64,000 nt of DNA from Paracoccaceae bacterium. Its GTDB lineage: Bacteria; Pseudomonadota; Alphaproteobacteria; Rhodobacterales; Rhodobacteraceae. The notes under the pieces are model-generated. The model was not told the origin of the DNA. It saw nothing but the letters and a program-made list of their open reading frames with translations, and ran no database searches. The DNA is taken from contig SDAL01000003.1 in assembly GCA_004153385.1 (NCBI GenBank), positions 1-64,000 on the forward strand. Reading direction: 5' to 3'. Both the position numbers and the translations under genes were made by a program. This document shows, piece by piece, positions 52,377-60,958 of this stretch. Numbering within the stretch: the first letter of the stretch is position 1; every line of letters begins with the position of its first letter.

Positions 52377-53122
52377 TTGGCTTGAAATCCTCCGTCGATA
52401 TTCAGGATATGACCGACGACAAAGCTGGCCTCATCCGACAGTAGCCAACAGATACCGTTCGCAATTTCATCGGGCGTGCCAATACGGCCGATCGGGTGCA
52501 TGGCAGCAAGCCCGCTTTCATCAGCGTCGATCTGTTGTGCGATAATATTGGTGCGGATTGCGCCGGGCGCAACTGCATTAATGCGGATCCCTTCGGCTGC
52601 GTGATCCAGCGCCGAGGACTTGGTGAGCCCGACCACGGCATGTTTCGTGCTGACATATGTTCCGGTCCATGGAACCCCGTTCAACCCGGCGATTGAGGCA
52701 AGGTTGACGATAGCGCCACCGCCCTGTCGCTTCATCTGGGCGATCTGGTACTTCATTCCGTAATACAGTCCCAGAACATTTGTGTCGATCATGTCCCGAA
52801 ACTTGTCCGTGTCGGAAAGGTCGATGGTTGCGGCCTCATTGTAGACGCCGGCATTATTCACAGCCATATCGAGACGGCCAAATTCGCCTACGACCTGCTC
52901 GATCAGCGCCTTCATCGCCGCCTCATCGGTCACATCGTTACGGATGAACCTGACTTGTGCGCCATCGGTTGCCACGGCTTCGATCTCGACCACCGCTTGA
53001 TTGCCAACATCGACGCGGCGCCCGCTGATAGCGACATTGATGCCCTTCGCGACAAGTTTTTTTGCAGTGGCCTTCCCGATCCCGCTGGCACCACCGGTAA
53101 TGAGAGCAACTTGATTGGTCAT
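52373..53122 (-). CDS. SDR-family oxidoreductase
   Basis: 249 residues. TGGASGIG at residues 8-15, NNAG in MAVNNAGVYNEA, Ser in NLASIAG, YVSTK catalytic pair and the closing FVVGHILNIDGGFQAK. AAGGAG eight bases upstream sets ATG 53122. It heads an SDR-AraC operon; a 27-base palindrome at 53198-53224 lies upstream. Confidence 0.92.
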   Translation of the reverse strand: MTNQVALITGGASGIGKATAKKLVAKGINVAISGRRVDVGNQAVVEIEAVATDGAQVRFIRNDVTDEAAMKALIEQVVGEFGRLDMAVNNAGVYNEAATIDLSDTDKFRDMIDTNVLGLYYGMKYQIAQMKRQGGGAIVNLASIAGLNGVPWTGTYVSTKHAVVGLTKSSALDHAAEGIRINAVAPGAIRTNIIAQQIDADESGLAAMHPIGRIGTPDEIANGICWLLSDEASFVVGHILNIDGGFQAK

Positions 53123-53197
53123 GAGGTCAACTCCTTCTGTCTGACTTGGGTCAGATCTAAACAAACCCCTGCCGTAAGTTTATCCCACAAGACGCCA

Positions 53198-53224
53198 AGG
53201 TATTGGCGTTTTACGCCAATACCT
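53198..53224. promoter_or_regulatory. Perfect 11-base inverted repeat in SDR-AraC promoter
   Basis: AGGTATTGGCG and its exact complement flank a 5-base T-rich spacer, 76 bases before the SDR start. It resembles an operator or, given the T-rich loop, a small hairpin; the position before the promoter favours an operator. Confidence 0.5.
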
Positions 53225-53554
53225 GTGGATCGGATGAGATTTGTTGACGATAAGGTTTAGCGAATTGGGCAGTGGCACACTGTTTGAAGTGGCCGATATA
53301 AAAATGAATATTTAAAGTAATTTAGACCTGCTAACCGGCCCCTCGGAGGACAAAATGTTGCCCAATGTGCAGGACGCCTGCTTTGGGAAAGCAGCAGTGC
53401 AGCGACATAGACTGTGACAAAGGCCTGCTCAGGGCCGAAATTAACGTCGCGCCAAGAGCGACCAAGGGCTTGCCCGTGCCGCGCCGCCGCACGACGGCTT
53501 GGAGCCCAAAGCGGCTCGGGCTTTTTGACCCGGAACACGGTCCCAACACAGAGG
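53225..53554. other. Intergenic region with relic repeat
   Basis: 330 bases. From 53352 the text (AAAATGTTGCCCAATGTG, CTGCTTTGGGAAAGCAGCAG, TGCAGCGACATAGACTG) is a degenerate version of the AAAATGCTGCACGATG element seen at 30900, 51182 and 59947. No gene. Confidence 0.5.
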
Positions 53555-54475
53555 TCAGTCGCCATCAGTCTGGATCCGCAGGATCGTGGTGATAACCGTT
53601 TCGCGGAACCATCTCTGTTCCGGATCGGCCTCGAATCTAGGATGCCACATTGCCGACACGGCAATCCCGGGAACCGAGACCGGCAAAGACAGCCCCACGA
53701 GATCCCTCCTGAGAACCGAGCGTGGGACCTGTGCGACAAGATCCGACCGGCTCGCCACCTCCATCGCGTCGGGAAAACCGGGCACGACGGCCACCACCTG
53801 GCGCGCTAGGCCAAGAGCGGTCAGGGCCGCATCGACCGGCCCGACAGCCAGTCCGCGACGGGAGGAAACCACATGAAGGGCCGTGGCGTAACGCTCGGGC
53901 GTGACGGGCGACGCAAGCAGAGGGTGCCCGGGACGCACAGCTGCGATGAAGTCATCCTCGAAAACCTTTCGGGTGCGAACCTCCGGAGCGAAATCGCCGA
54001 GAACACCGATTTCAAGATCGGCCAAGCCATCGCGCAGGGCGTTCGCATCCTTGATAGGTTTCGGGGCAAGGTGCAACCGTACCATCGGCGCACTCGACTG
54101 CAGCGCCGCGATCAGCGGGGCAGCGAAGCGGTGAATGAACCCTTCGTTCGCACGCAGCTGGAAGGTACGATCGAGTGTCGCCGGGTCGAAGGTGTCTTCA
54201 TCCCGCACCAGAACAGATTCGATATCGGCCAATATGCCTGGCACCCGGGTGGCCAGTGCTTTTGCGCGTGGCGTCGGAACCAGATGTGCGCCGGCCCTTA
54301 CCAACAACGGATCCCCTGTGATCGTGCGAAGCCTTCCAAGGCAGCGGCTCATGGCAGAAACGCTCAGCCCCAGACGTGCGGCCGCCTCCGTCACGCTCCC
54401 CGCGGCAAGAAGCGCATCGAGCGCGCGAATAAGGTTCAGGTCCGGTCCGGTCATTACCAATTGATGGATGGTCAT
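53555..54475 (-). CDS. LysR-family regulator
   Basis: 306 residues. N-terminal helix-turn-helix DLNLIRALDALLAAGSVTEA, ARLGLSVSAMSRCLGRLRTI; effector domain with PLLASPVTPERYATALHVVS and the C-terminal LRRDLVGLSLPVSVPGIAVS. The start at 54475 or 54454 is equally possible; neither has a good ribosome site. Divergent from the SDR/amidohydrolase genes. Confidence 0.9.
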   Translation of the reverse strand: MTIHQLVMTGPDLNLIRALDALLAAGSVTEAAARLGLSVSAMSRCLGRLRTITGDPLLVRAGAHLVPTPRAKALATRVPGILADIESVLVRDEDTFDPATLDRTFQLRANEGFIHRFAAPLIAALQSSAPMVRLHLAPKPIKDANALRDGLADLEIGVLGDFAPEVRTRKVFEDDFIAAVRPGHPLLASPVTPERYATALHVVSSRRGLAVGPVDAALTALGLARQVVAVVPGFPDAMEVASRSDLVAQVPRSVLRRDLVGLSLPVSVPGIAVSAMWHPRFEADPEQRWFRETVITTILRIQTDGD

Positions 54476-54578
54476 TGCGACAAACGCAATAACTTATTGA
54501 AGGCAGCGCGCCTGGCGCAAACAAAGGGCGCCCCTTAGGTGAAAAGCACCTGCAATCCACCGGAAATGGAGCGCCTTC

Positions 54579-55265
54579 ATGCAACGTATTCTGATCATTG
54601 GTGCCACGCGCGGGATCGGTAACGCTCTCGCCCAAGAGTTTGTCACCCGCGGATGGCACGTAACGGGGACGGCCCGAAAGCAAGCCGGCACGCCGCTGCA
54701 CGCCATTCAGGATGAACACCCCGCGGCGGTCGACATCGTACAGGTAGACATCAATATGCCTGAGCAAATCTCCGCATTGCACGACAGACTGCGCGACCGG
54801 CGCTTTGACATCCTGCTGGTCAACGCTGGAACATCGAACGCAAATCAGAGCGAAACGATCGCCGAAACGACGGCCGAGGAATTCTCCCGTGTCATGGTCA
54901 CCAATGCCCTCAGCCCCATGCAGGCGGTGGAGGCGCTGGCCGAACTGGTGACGCCGGAGGGGACGATCTCGGTCATGTCTTCCGGCCAAGGAAGCATCAC
55001 CGAAAACACCCGCGGCGGGCGCGAAGTCTACCGGGGATCCAAGGCGGCGCTGAACCAATATATGCGCTGCTATGCGATCCGTACTCGGGGCGCGCGGCCC
55101 ATGCTGCTGATCGCGCCCGGCTGGATCCAGACGGAGCTGGGCGGGGCGGAGGCGCGCTACACTTTGGCCGAATCCGCGCCGAAGCTGGTGGATCTGCTGT
55201 TGGCGCAAAAGGGCAGGCCCGGTCTGCGGTTCGAGGACCGCGACGGTCGCGCGGTCGCGTGGTGA
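54579..55265 (+). CDS. SDR-family oxidoreductase
   Basis: 228 residues. NAD(P) motif IGATRGIG, NAG in LLVNAGTSNANQ, Ser in VMSSGQGSI and YRGSK catalytic pair. The C-terminus (GRPGLRFEDRDGRAVAW) resembles CsgA-type short SDRs. GGAG eight bases upstream. Four bases separate it from the amidohydrolase gene, so one operon, divergent from the LysR gene. Confidence 0.9.
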   Translation: MQRILIIGATRGIGNALAQEFVTRGWHVTGTARKQAGTPLHAIQDEHPAAVDIVQVDINMPEQISALHDRLRDRRFDILLVNAGTSNANQSETIAETTAEEFSRVMVTNALSPMQAVEALAELVTPEGTISVMSSGQGSITENTRGGREVYRGSKAALNQYMRCYAIRTRGARPMLLIAPGWIQTELGGAEARYTLAESAPKLVDLLLAQKGRPGLRFEDRDGRAVAW

Positions 55266-55269
55266 CGCC

Positions 55270-56258
55270 ATGAGGATCATTGCCACCGAAGAACACATGA
55301 TGACGGCCGAGGTTGGGCAGGCTTGGCAGGCGCTCGGCCTCGAAGAAAGCGACCCAGGCGTTGCTTACCAGCAAGTCGGAGACATCGGTCCGCGATTGCT
55401 GGACCTGTCCGAACGCCGTATCGCCGACATGGACGCGGCCCGGATCGACGTTCAGGTCCTGTCGCTGACAACCCCGGCCCTGCACGACCTTGGGCCGGAC
55501 AGCGTCGACATGGCGCGCCGGGTCAATGACGCCATGGCCGCGGCGATCACGCGCCATCCGGGTAGGTTCGAGGCCATGGCCACCCTGCCGATGGCCTGTC
55601 TAGAGGCCGCGACCCAGAAACTGGAGCGATGCATCTTTGATCGGAAGTTTTCGGGAGCCATGCTCTGTGGGCGCGTCGGCGCTCGCAACCTCGACCACCT
55701 TGGCTTTGCACCAATCTTCGATCTTGCCGGTCGGCGCCGCGTCCCCTTGCTGCTCCACCCCCGCGTGGCTCCTGACGGGTACGCAACGCTTGGTTCCATG
55801 GCCTCGGGGATCGCGTGGAAATAGCGCTTTCGGGCTATGCGATCGGCTGGCATCTGGATGCGGGGGTCCAGTTCCTGAGGCTGTTGCTGTCGGGTGTCTT
55901 AGACCGAAATCCTGACCTACCGCTCATCCTCGGACATTGGGGCGAGCTTGTTCTGTATTACGTCGACCGCTTGCAGTCCCTTGATCGCAGTTCCGGTCTT
56001 CAGCAGCCGCTTCAGACCTACCTGCGCCGCAATCTTTATCTGGGCACCAGCGGTATGTTGTCATACGAGCACATGCGCCGCGCCCTCGGGATCGTGGGCC
56101 CCGATCATCTGCTTTTCTTGACCGATTACCCCTACCAGTCCGTGACCGGGGATGTCGTGAGCGGCTTCCTGAATGGTTCCGAAGTCTCGGATGAACAACG
56201 CGGCTGCTTCGCCGCTGGAAACTGGGACAGGCTCTTGTCGCAAATCGTTCGGAGCTAA
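55270..56258 (+). pseudogene. Amidohydrolase-2 family enzyme, frameshifted
   Basis: The first piece (55270-55824) has IIATEEHMM, the first metal motif, and LSLTTPALHDL, HPGRFEAMATLPM. The second piece in another frame (from about 55790) has GYAIGWHLDAGVQFLRLLLS, GVLDRNPDLPLILGHWGELV and LFLTDYPYQS, the distal metal ligands of the decarboxylase-like TIM barrel. Together they make one normal enzyme of about 325 residues broken between 55770 and 55815. It is probably inactive unless the shift is a sequence error. Family members decarboxylate or hydrolyse aromatic acids. Confidence 0.8.
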
Positions 56259-56533
56259 GAAGCACCCGGACCATTTTCTCTGTCGGTTGTGAGGGACGGC
56301 GGCTTTGTCCCGCTACTGCTGACCTTAAGGCTCTGGACTATGCTGCGCGGTGCCATGAAGGTCCGATATGGGGAAGCCGCGCTGCGGCAATGGTGATCGT
56401 GGTCAACGACCGGTGTGGGCCGGTCTCTGCCGGGCAGACCCGCTCATCCGGGCGTCCTTCACGCCGCGCTGCCGCATGACCGCTTCGAGCCCTACTTACC
56501 AACATGCTACGGAGCGTCGAATGGCTGCTTCTT
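56259..56533. other. Intergenic region, relic text
   Basis: About 275 bases of G+C-rich relic text (GGCTCTGGACTATGCTGCGC, GGTGTGGGCCGGTCTCTGCC) resembling other gaps; no gene. Confidence 0.4.
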
Positions 56534-57739
56534 TCAACTGAACCGATTGCGCCAAGTCTCACAACGTTGCGCATCCCGCGTGTCATAGGCTTCTAAGGAA
56601 TCAGCAGGGCTGAGAACAAACTGCTTTTCGCGGCCTTCACCAAGTGCTGTCAGGCGCATTGAGTACCATGCGGTGGCACCTCCGCGCGGCGGAGCATCAA
56701 ATGTTGGGAATTCAGGATCACCGCCCGCATCGCTCAACCAAGCATTGGCGAGAGATGTATTCAGCACCATTGCACGGGCAAGACTGATCGCATCGGCAGA
56801 CCCATCTGCCAAGACTTTTGTTGCTTGATCCCTCGTTTTAAATCCGCCTGTCAGCATGATCGGAATGGACGTAATCTTCTTTGCCTGCCTAGCGAAGTCG
56901 ATAAAGTAGGGGTCGGAAGAGGACGTCCCTTCTGAGCTTGATGCAGCGCCGGGAAAATAGGTGCCTCCGCTGATATCGATCAGGTCCACAGATGTTTCGT
57001 CGAGCAATTGAACGATCTGCAACGCATCGTCCGTCGTCAAGCCACCTTTAAGCTTGTCCGTCGAGTTGATCTTGATGCCAATCGGAAAAGCTGGTCCGAC
57101 GGCTTGCCGAACGGCATCGATAACCTCGCCAATAATGCGAAAACGTCTTATGACCGTGCCACCATAAATATCTGTCCGATGGTTGAACAGGGGGGGATAG
57201 AAACTGGCTGAACAGAAACCCGTGACCGGCATGAATCTGAACGCCGCCAAATCCAGCTTGCTGTGCGAGGCGCGCCGCTTGTGCGTACGTGTGGGGCAGG
57301 TCGTGAATGTCTTCCAATGACATGCCGTCACAGCGAAGTCCTTCGACATCAAGGGGAGAGGGCCCTTTCGGGTTGCTGATCGGCCCGTGCGCCAATGCTC
57401 CGGCGTGACCGAGCTGTGGCCAGATATTTGAACCATTGGCCGATCCGCGTGTCGCCAATGCGTTCAGTGCAGTCAGGTCTGCGTCTGGCACCAGCACGAG
57501 ATTGCCGGGTTTTTCCGGATAGTGTGGATTTATCTGCACCTCACCGATCAGCGATAGCGCTGCACCTCCTTCGGCCCATCGCTCATACAAGCGCATTTGC
57601 ACCTCGGTGGGATGCCCGCGCCATCACCAAGGGAGTCGGACATGGCAGACTTCACAAGACGGTTCTTCAACCGCATACCACAGGGTAGGTCCAGTGGTTG
57701 ACCAAGAAGGTTCTTCGCATCGTTGCCAATCTTGTTCAT
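56534..57739 (-). pseudogene. Old-yellow-enzyme family NADH:flavin oxidoreductase, two frameshifts
   Basis: Read in three pieces, the minus strand gives a full OYE of about 400 residues: MNKIGNDAKNLLGQPLDLPC with LKNRLVKSAMSDSLGDGAG; then PTEVQMRLYERWAEGGAALS to QIHAGHGFLFSQFLSP; then FNHRTDIYGGTVIRRFRIIG to LISLARAMV-like and DAQRCETWRNRFS. The first join (near 57612) needs one added base after GGC-GCG-GGC. The second lies in a run of six Gs at 57191-57196 and needs one base removed. Homopolymer position leaves open a sequencing error. FMN-site and catalytic His/Asn (IHAGHGF) are present. ATG 57739 has GGAGAG upstream. Confidence 0.85.
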
Positions 57740-57750
57740 ATCTACTCTCC

Positions 57751-57772
57751 ATCGGAATATTTCGATATATCG
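57751..57772. promoter_or_regulatory. ArsR operator candidate before the OYE gene
   Basis: Contains ATATTTCGATATA, matching ATATCTCGATATA at 58137-58149 before the ArsR gene. The site is 12 bases from the OYE start, between it and the ArsR stop. Confidence 0.6.
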
Positions 57773-57819
57773 TTTCAATTTAACAAGGCTCAACCTTGAT
57801 CAATTTCATTGGTTGCAAT

Positions 57820-58128
57820 CTACGTTTTTAGAAGTTCGTCTTTGACTGCGGCAAGGAACGCTTGAATATTTTCTTCGTCGCGCCGATAGAACGTCCACTG
57901 GCCGTGTCGTTCTGCCTTCACAAATCCCGCTTGTTTCAGCAATCCCATGTAGTTCGAGATTGTGGACTGAGACAGTTTCGCCTTCTCCTGAATGTATGCA
58001 ACACAAACACCTTCAAGATCTTCGTGTCCCGGTAGGGCAGGAGGAAAGTTGGAACGGTCCTTGAGCCATTCCAGAATCCTGCGGCGCATCGGATTGTTCA
58101 GCGCTGAGATTGACCTTTCAATGTCCAT
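57820..58128 (-). CDS. ArsR-family transcriptional regulator
   Basis: 102 residues from MDIERSISALNNPMRRRILE. The winged helix is IQEKAKLSQSTISNYMGLLK, QAGFVKAERHGQWTFYRRDE. No good ribosome site is seen before ATG 58128; the mRNA may be leaderless. One Cys (GVCVAYIQ) precedes the helix-turn-helix, so a redox or electrophile sensor is possible. It lies just upstream of the OYE gene on the same strand, and shared operator motifs front both. Confidence 0.88.
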   Translation of the reverse strand: MDIERSISALNNPMRRRILEWLKDRSNFPPALPGHEDLEGVCVAYIQEKAKLSQSTISNYMGLLKQAGFVKAERHGQWTFYRRDEENIQAFLAAVKDELLKT

Positions 58129-58130
58129 AA

Positions 58131-58152
58131 ATCGAAATATCTCGATATACCA
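58131..58152. promoter_or_regulatory. ArsR operator candidate at its own promoter
   Basis: Begins ATCGAAATAT and continues CTCGATATA; pairs with the site at 57751-57772. It is two bases upstream of the ArsR ATG, so it would overlap the start of the transcript. Confidence 0.6.
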
Positions 58153-58491
58153 AGCGTTGTCAAGATAACTTTCAGTTCGCCAATGCAGGCATTGGTTCAC
58201 CCGCAGCGAAAAATCGTAAAGTCCCGCTTGCCGGATATTAGACTGCCAGAATATGCCGCAACATTGTCTTGGATGGCGGCTCTGGTGAAGCTGCGCCGTA
58301 GCGGAGTGTGACCTGGCAAATGGCAGGTTTGGGCCGTCAGAGCCCGCATGCCTGGCACGCTAGAGCGCGGTGTTCGCCGCATCGCCGCAGGTCGGCTCCG
58401 AGCCCATTGTGGTCGCCCCACGCATTTGAGGAATCTTGAGGCTCGCCGTTGGAACCCGAGACCTGAAGCGGACGCTCTCAATCAGGCGCGA
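58153..58491. other. Intergenic region, relic text
   Basis: About 340 bases. From 58260 the text (GGATGGCGGCTCTGGTGAAG, GGTTTGGGCCGTCAGAGCCC) is of the relic kind; no gene or terminator. Confidence 0.4.
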
Positions 58492-59121
58492 TCAACTTCC
58501 AATACTTCGCAGGTGATCTTGGCACATTGCTTTGAGGCCGGTTTTCAACACCGCGATCTCTTGTGGACCGAGCCCACGCTCGAATGCGTTGCGCACGGAG
58601 CCGTAGATCACGGTCGTCAATAGCAAGTTTGTCTGCTTGACCTCATCGTCTGGGATGTCGGGGGCATGGCGGAACATGTCTGTCGTCGCCCTGTCCACGC
58701 GTGCGGCAAAGGCATAGATCAGCGCATCATTGTCCAACTCAGCCACGGAGCGGTAAAGCGCCTGGGTCAGCTCGGCTCGCTCTGTTTTAACCGCCCAGTA
58801 TGTATCGATCAGGGCGTCGGTTGCTTCAGCGATCGGGCGCCCCAGCATCCGGGCGCAGGTCTCTTCGACCCGCTCGGCAAGCCGCGTGAGGAAGCGGTCA
58901 TTTAACGCGTAGACGAGCGCCTGCTTGTTGGGAAAATACTGATACATCGAGCCGACCGAAACGCCTGCGCGTTCAGCCACGCCGGTGGTCGTCAGCCCCA
59001 CCATGCCCTGTGACAGCAGAACCTGAATCGTCGCCTCGAAAATCGCATCCACAGTCACGCGGGAGCGCGATTGCGACGGTGTTTTCCGGGGCTTCAGGGC
59101 TTTCGTCACGGTCGGCGGCAT
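58492..59121 (-). CDS. TetR-family transcriptional regulator
   Basis: 209 residues. Helix-turn-helix GLTTTGVAERAGVSVGSMYQ, YFPNKQALVYALNDRF; C-terminal helices with YWAVKTERAELTQALYRSVA. ATG 59121 is used; a TTG at 59133 is the longer option. Divergent from the SDR gene; the ATATGAA palindrome at 59135-59154 lies between. Confidence 0.9.
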   Translation of the reverse strand: MPPTVTKALKPRKTPSQSRSRVTVDAIFEATIQVLLSQGMVGLTTTGVAERAGVSVGSMYQYFPNKQALVYALNDRFLTRLAERVEETCARMLGRPIAEATDALIDTYWAVKTERAELTQALYRSVAELDNDALIYAFAARVDRATTDMFRHAPDIPDDEVKQTNLLLTTVIYGSVRNAFERGLGPQEIAVLKTGLKAMCQDHLRSIGS

Positions 59122-59134
59122 ATGCGAATCCAAA

Positions 59135-59154
59135 ATATGAATTTTCCTTCATAT
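59135..59154. promoter_or_regulatory. TetR operator candidate
   Basis: ATATGAA and TTCATAT flank six bases (TTTTCC) in the gap between divergent TetR and SDR genes. Confidence 0.6.
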
Positions 59155-59185
59155 AACTAGGGTAAGTCACAAAAAGGAAAGACTT

Positions 59186-59908
59186 ATGACACATTCACGT
59201 ATCGCCCTCGTAACCGGCGCCAACAAGGGAATCGGGTTTGAGATCGCCCGCAAGCTGGCGAACTCTGGCGTTCATGTGCTGCTTGGCAGCCGCGACAAGG
59301 CCCGCGGCGACGCGGCAGCGGCCGGTCTGGCCGAGGCGGGGTTTGCTGCCGAAGGCCTGCACCTCGACCTCGACTCTGCAGAGACCATCGCAGCCGCAGC
59401 GGCCACGATCGAGGCGCGGTTCGGCCGATTGGATATCCTCGTCAACAACGCCGGCATCTTCGATGTCGGCGATGCGGCGCCCGGCAAGGCCTCGATAGAG
59501 GCTGTGCGCCGGGTCATCGATGTCAACTTCATCGGAGCTCTGGCAGTTACGCAGACCATGCTGCACCTTCTACGCGCCGCGCCGAATGCGCGGATCGTAA
59601 ACATGTCGAGCTCGATGGGCTCGCTAACAGAGAACGCCGATCCCGGCGCACCGTATTACTCGCAACGCTTCATCGGCTACAACGCGTCCAAGGCGGCGTT
59701 GAACATGCTGACGATCCAGCTCCACGAGGAACTGAAGGACACCGGCATTACGGTAAATTCGGTGAGCCCCGGCTTCGTCAAAACCGACCTAACCGGAGGA
59801 TATGGCGAGATGACACCGGAAGAAGGCGCGCGGCTTCCGTCCGAATATGCCTTGGATGCAAAGGTAAGCGGTCGCTTTGTCGAGCCTGGAGGCACGACAC
59901 CTTGGTGA
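59186..59908 (+). CDS. SDR-family oxidoreductase (carbonyl-reductase-like)
   Basis: 240 residues. TGANKGIGFEIARKLA at the N-terminus, NNAG in ILVNNAGIFDVG, Ser in NMSSSMGSL, YNASK and the SPGFVKTDLTGGYG loop. The GANKGIG and SPG.VKTD motifs mark carbonyl-reductase-type SDRs that use NADPH. ATG 59186 has AAAGGAAAGAC upstream. Divergent from the TetR gene. Confidence 0.92.
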   Translation: MTHSRIALVTGANKGIGFEIARKLANSGVHVLLGSRDKARGDAAAAGLAEAGFAAEGLHLDLDSAETIAAAAATIEARFGRLDILVNNAGIFDVGDAAPGKASIEAVRRVIDVNFIGALAVTQTMLHLLRAAPNARIVNMSSSMGSLTENADPGAPYYSQRFIGYNASKAALNMLTIQLHEELKDTGITVNSVSPGFVKTDLTGGYGEMTPEEGARLPSEYALDAKVSGRFVEPGGTTPW

Positions 59909-59946
59909 ACGGCAGGAAAGTCCCGCACAGCTTCTCTTTGGTCAAC

Positions 59947-60062
59947 TAAAATGCTGCACGATGTGTCCAACGGCTGCTTTAGGGAAGCTGCAATGCAGCG
60001 CTAGGACTACTGGTCAACGGCAGCAATGGGCCAGAACGGATTGAGGGCGTATGTTGGCAACT
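59947..60062. repeat. Degenerate copy of the dispersed intergenic repeat
   Basis: Begins AAAATGCTGCACGATGTG, then CTGCTTTAGGGAAGCTGC and AATGGGCCAGAACGG; matches the start of copies A and B only in its first 16 bases. Non-coding. Confidence 0.5.
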
Positions 60063-60152
60063 TTTGCTTCCACTCGCAACGCGCATCTTGCAGAGATCAT
60101 CTCTATCGCTGCACAGTAGGGGAAATTAGGGGCGTGTGACGAAATATTTGAA

Positions 60153-60584
60153 ATGCAGAAACTCTCCCACCAGCAATCCGGCAATCTCGGCGAGGTCCTT
60201 GCGCTCGCAAAGCTTAATTCCTTAGGGGTCGCGGCGTATTCCAGCCCCGAGGGGGCACCGGGACACGACCTTATAGCCGTGGTGGGTAGAATGGCGCGCT
60301 CGATCGAGGTGAAGACCCGTCAATTCCTCGAACGGCCGACCGAGATTTCGCGCTGGCCGGTCGACATGGCTACGAAAGGCGACGCCGACTTTTTCCTCTT
60401 TGTTGAGCTCGATCTTCGAACGCTCTCACCGACATTCTACCTTTTGACCAACGACCAAGCACGCGCGACGCACCGCGTCTCGAAGGGGCTCGGAAACTGT
60501 TATCCGTCGCGCGTCCGCAAGGAGGTCGCGGCAAACGACTTCACGCCGCTTCTCGTTGCAGGTGCGCCTCAGGCACTGTCATAG
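60153..60584 (+). CDS. Small PD-(D/E)XK nuclease-like protein
   Basis: 143 residues. A helix with Glu14 (GNLGEVLALAKLN), then Asp39 (GAPGHDLIAV) and Glu52-x-Lys54 (RSIEVKTRQF) give the E..D..ExK arrangement of the restriction-endonuclease fold; a later WPVDMATKGDADFFLFVELD fits the beta-strand after the core. No partner methylase or recognition domain is encoded nearby. It could be a DNA-repair or defence nuclease or a helper such as YraN; function unknown. Ribosome site is weak. Confidence 0.6.
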   Translation: MQKLSHQQSGNLGEVLALAKLNSLGVAAYSSPEGAPGHDLIAVVGRMARSIEVKTRQFLERPTEISRWPVDMATKGDADFFLFVELDLRTLSPTFYLLTNDQARATHRVSKGLGNCYPSRVRKEVAANDFTPLLVAGAPQALS

Positions 60585-60958
60585 ATGTCAGTGCGCGCAG
60601 CAGACTGACCGCAAAGTGCTGCTTGCCCCCAGCGCTGCTTTGAATTCCCAAACGTTGCCGCACGCAGGTTCGGACGGCTGCTTCGGGGAAGCTGCGGCGC
60701 AGCGAAGGCCAGCTTGGCGAATGACGGCTTCGGGCCGGGAGCGCCCGCATGCCTGTCGCGCCGCCGCAGATCTGGTTTGCGCCCAAAGTGGTCCTGGCGG
60801 TGCTGGAGCGTCGCTGAGGGCATCCGTCCGCTATCATTCCCAAACTCGATATTCCTCTCGAGTTGCCCTGCACGATGAAGCGGACTTTCATCTCTAGGCC
60901 ATTGCACAGCGAGGAGAGGGACTTTTGGATCATTCGGCGACCAACTGATGCTGTTGCA
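60585..60958. other. Intergenic region before IS5 element
   Basis: About 370 bases. Relic text (CGGACGGCTGCTTCGGGGAA, GCTGCGGCGCAGCGAAGGCC) typical of this genome's gaps; no gene. Confidence 0.4.
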
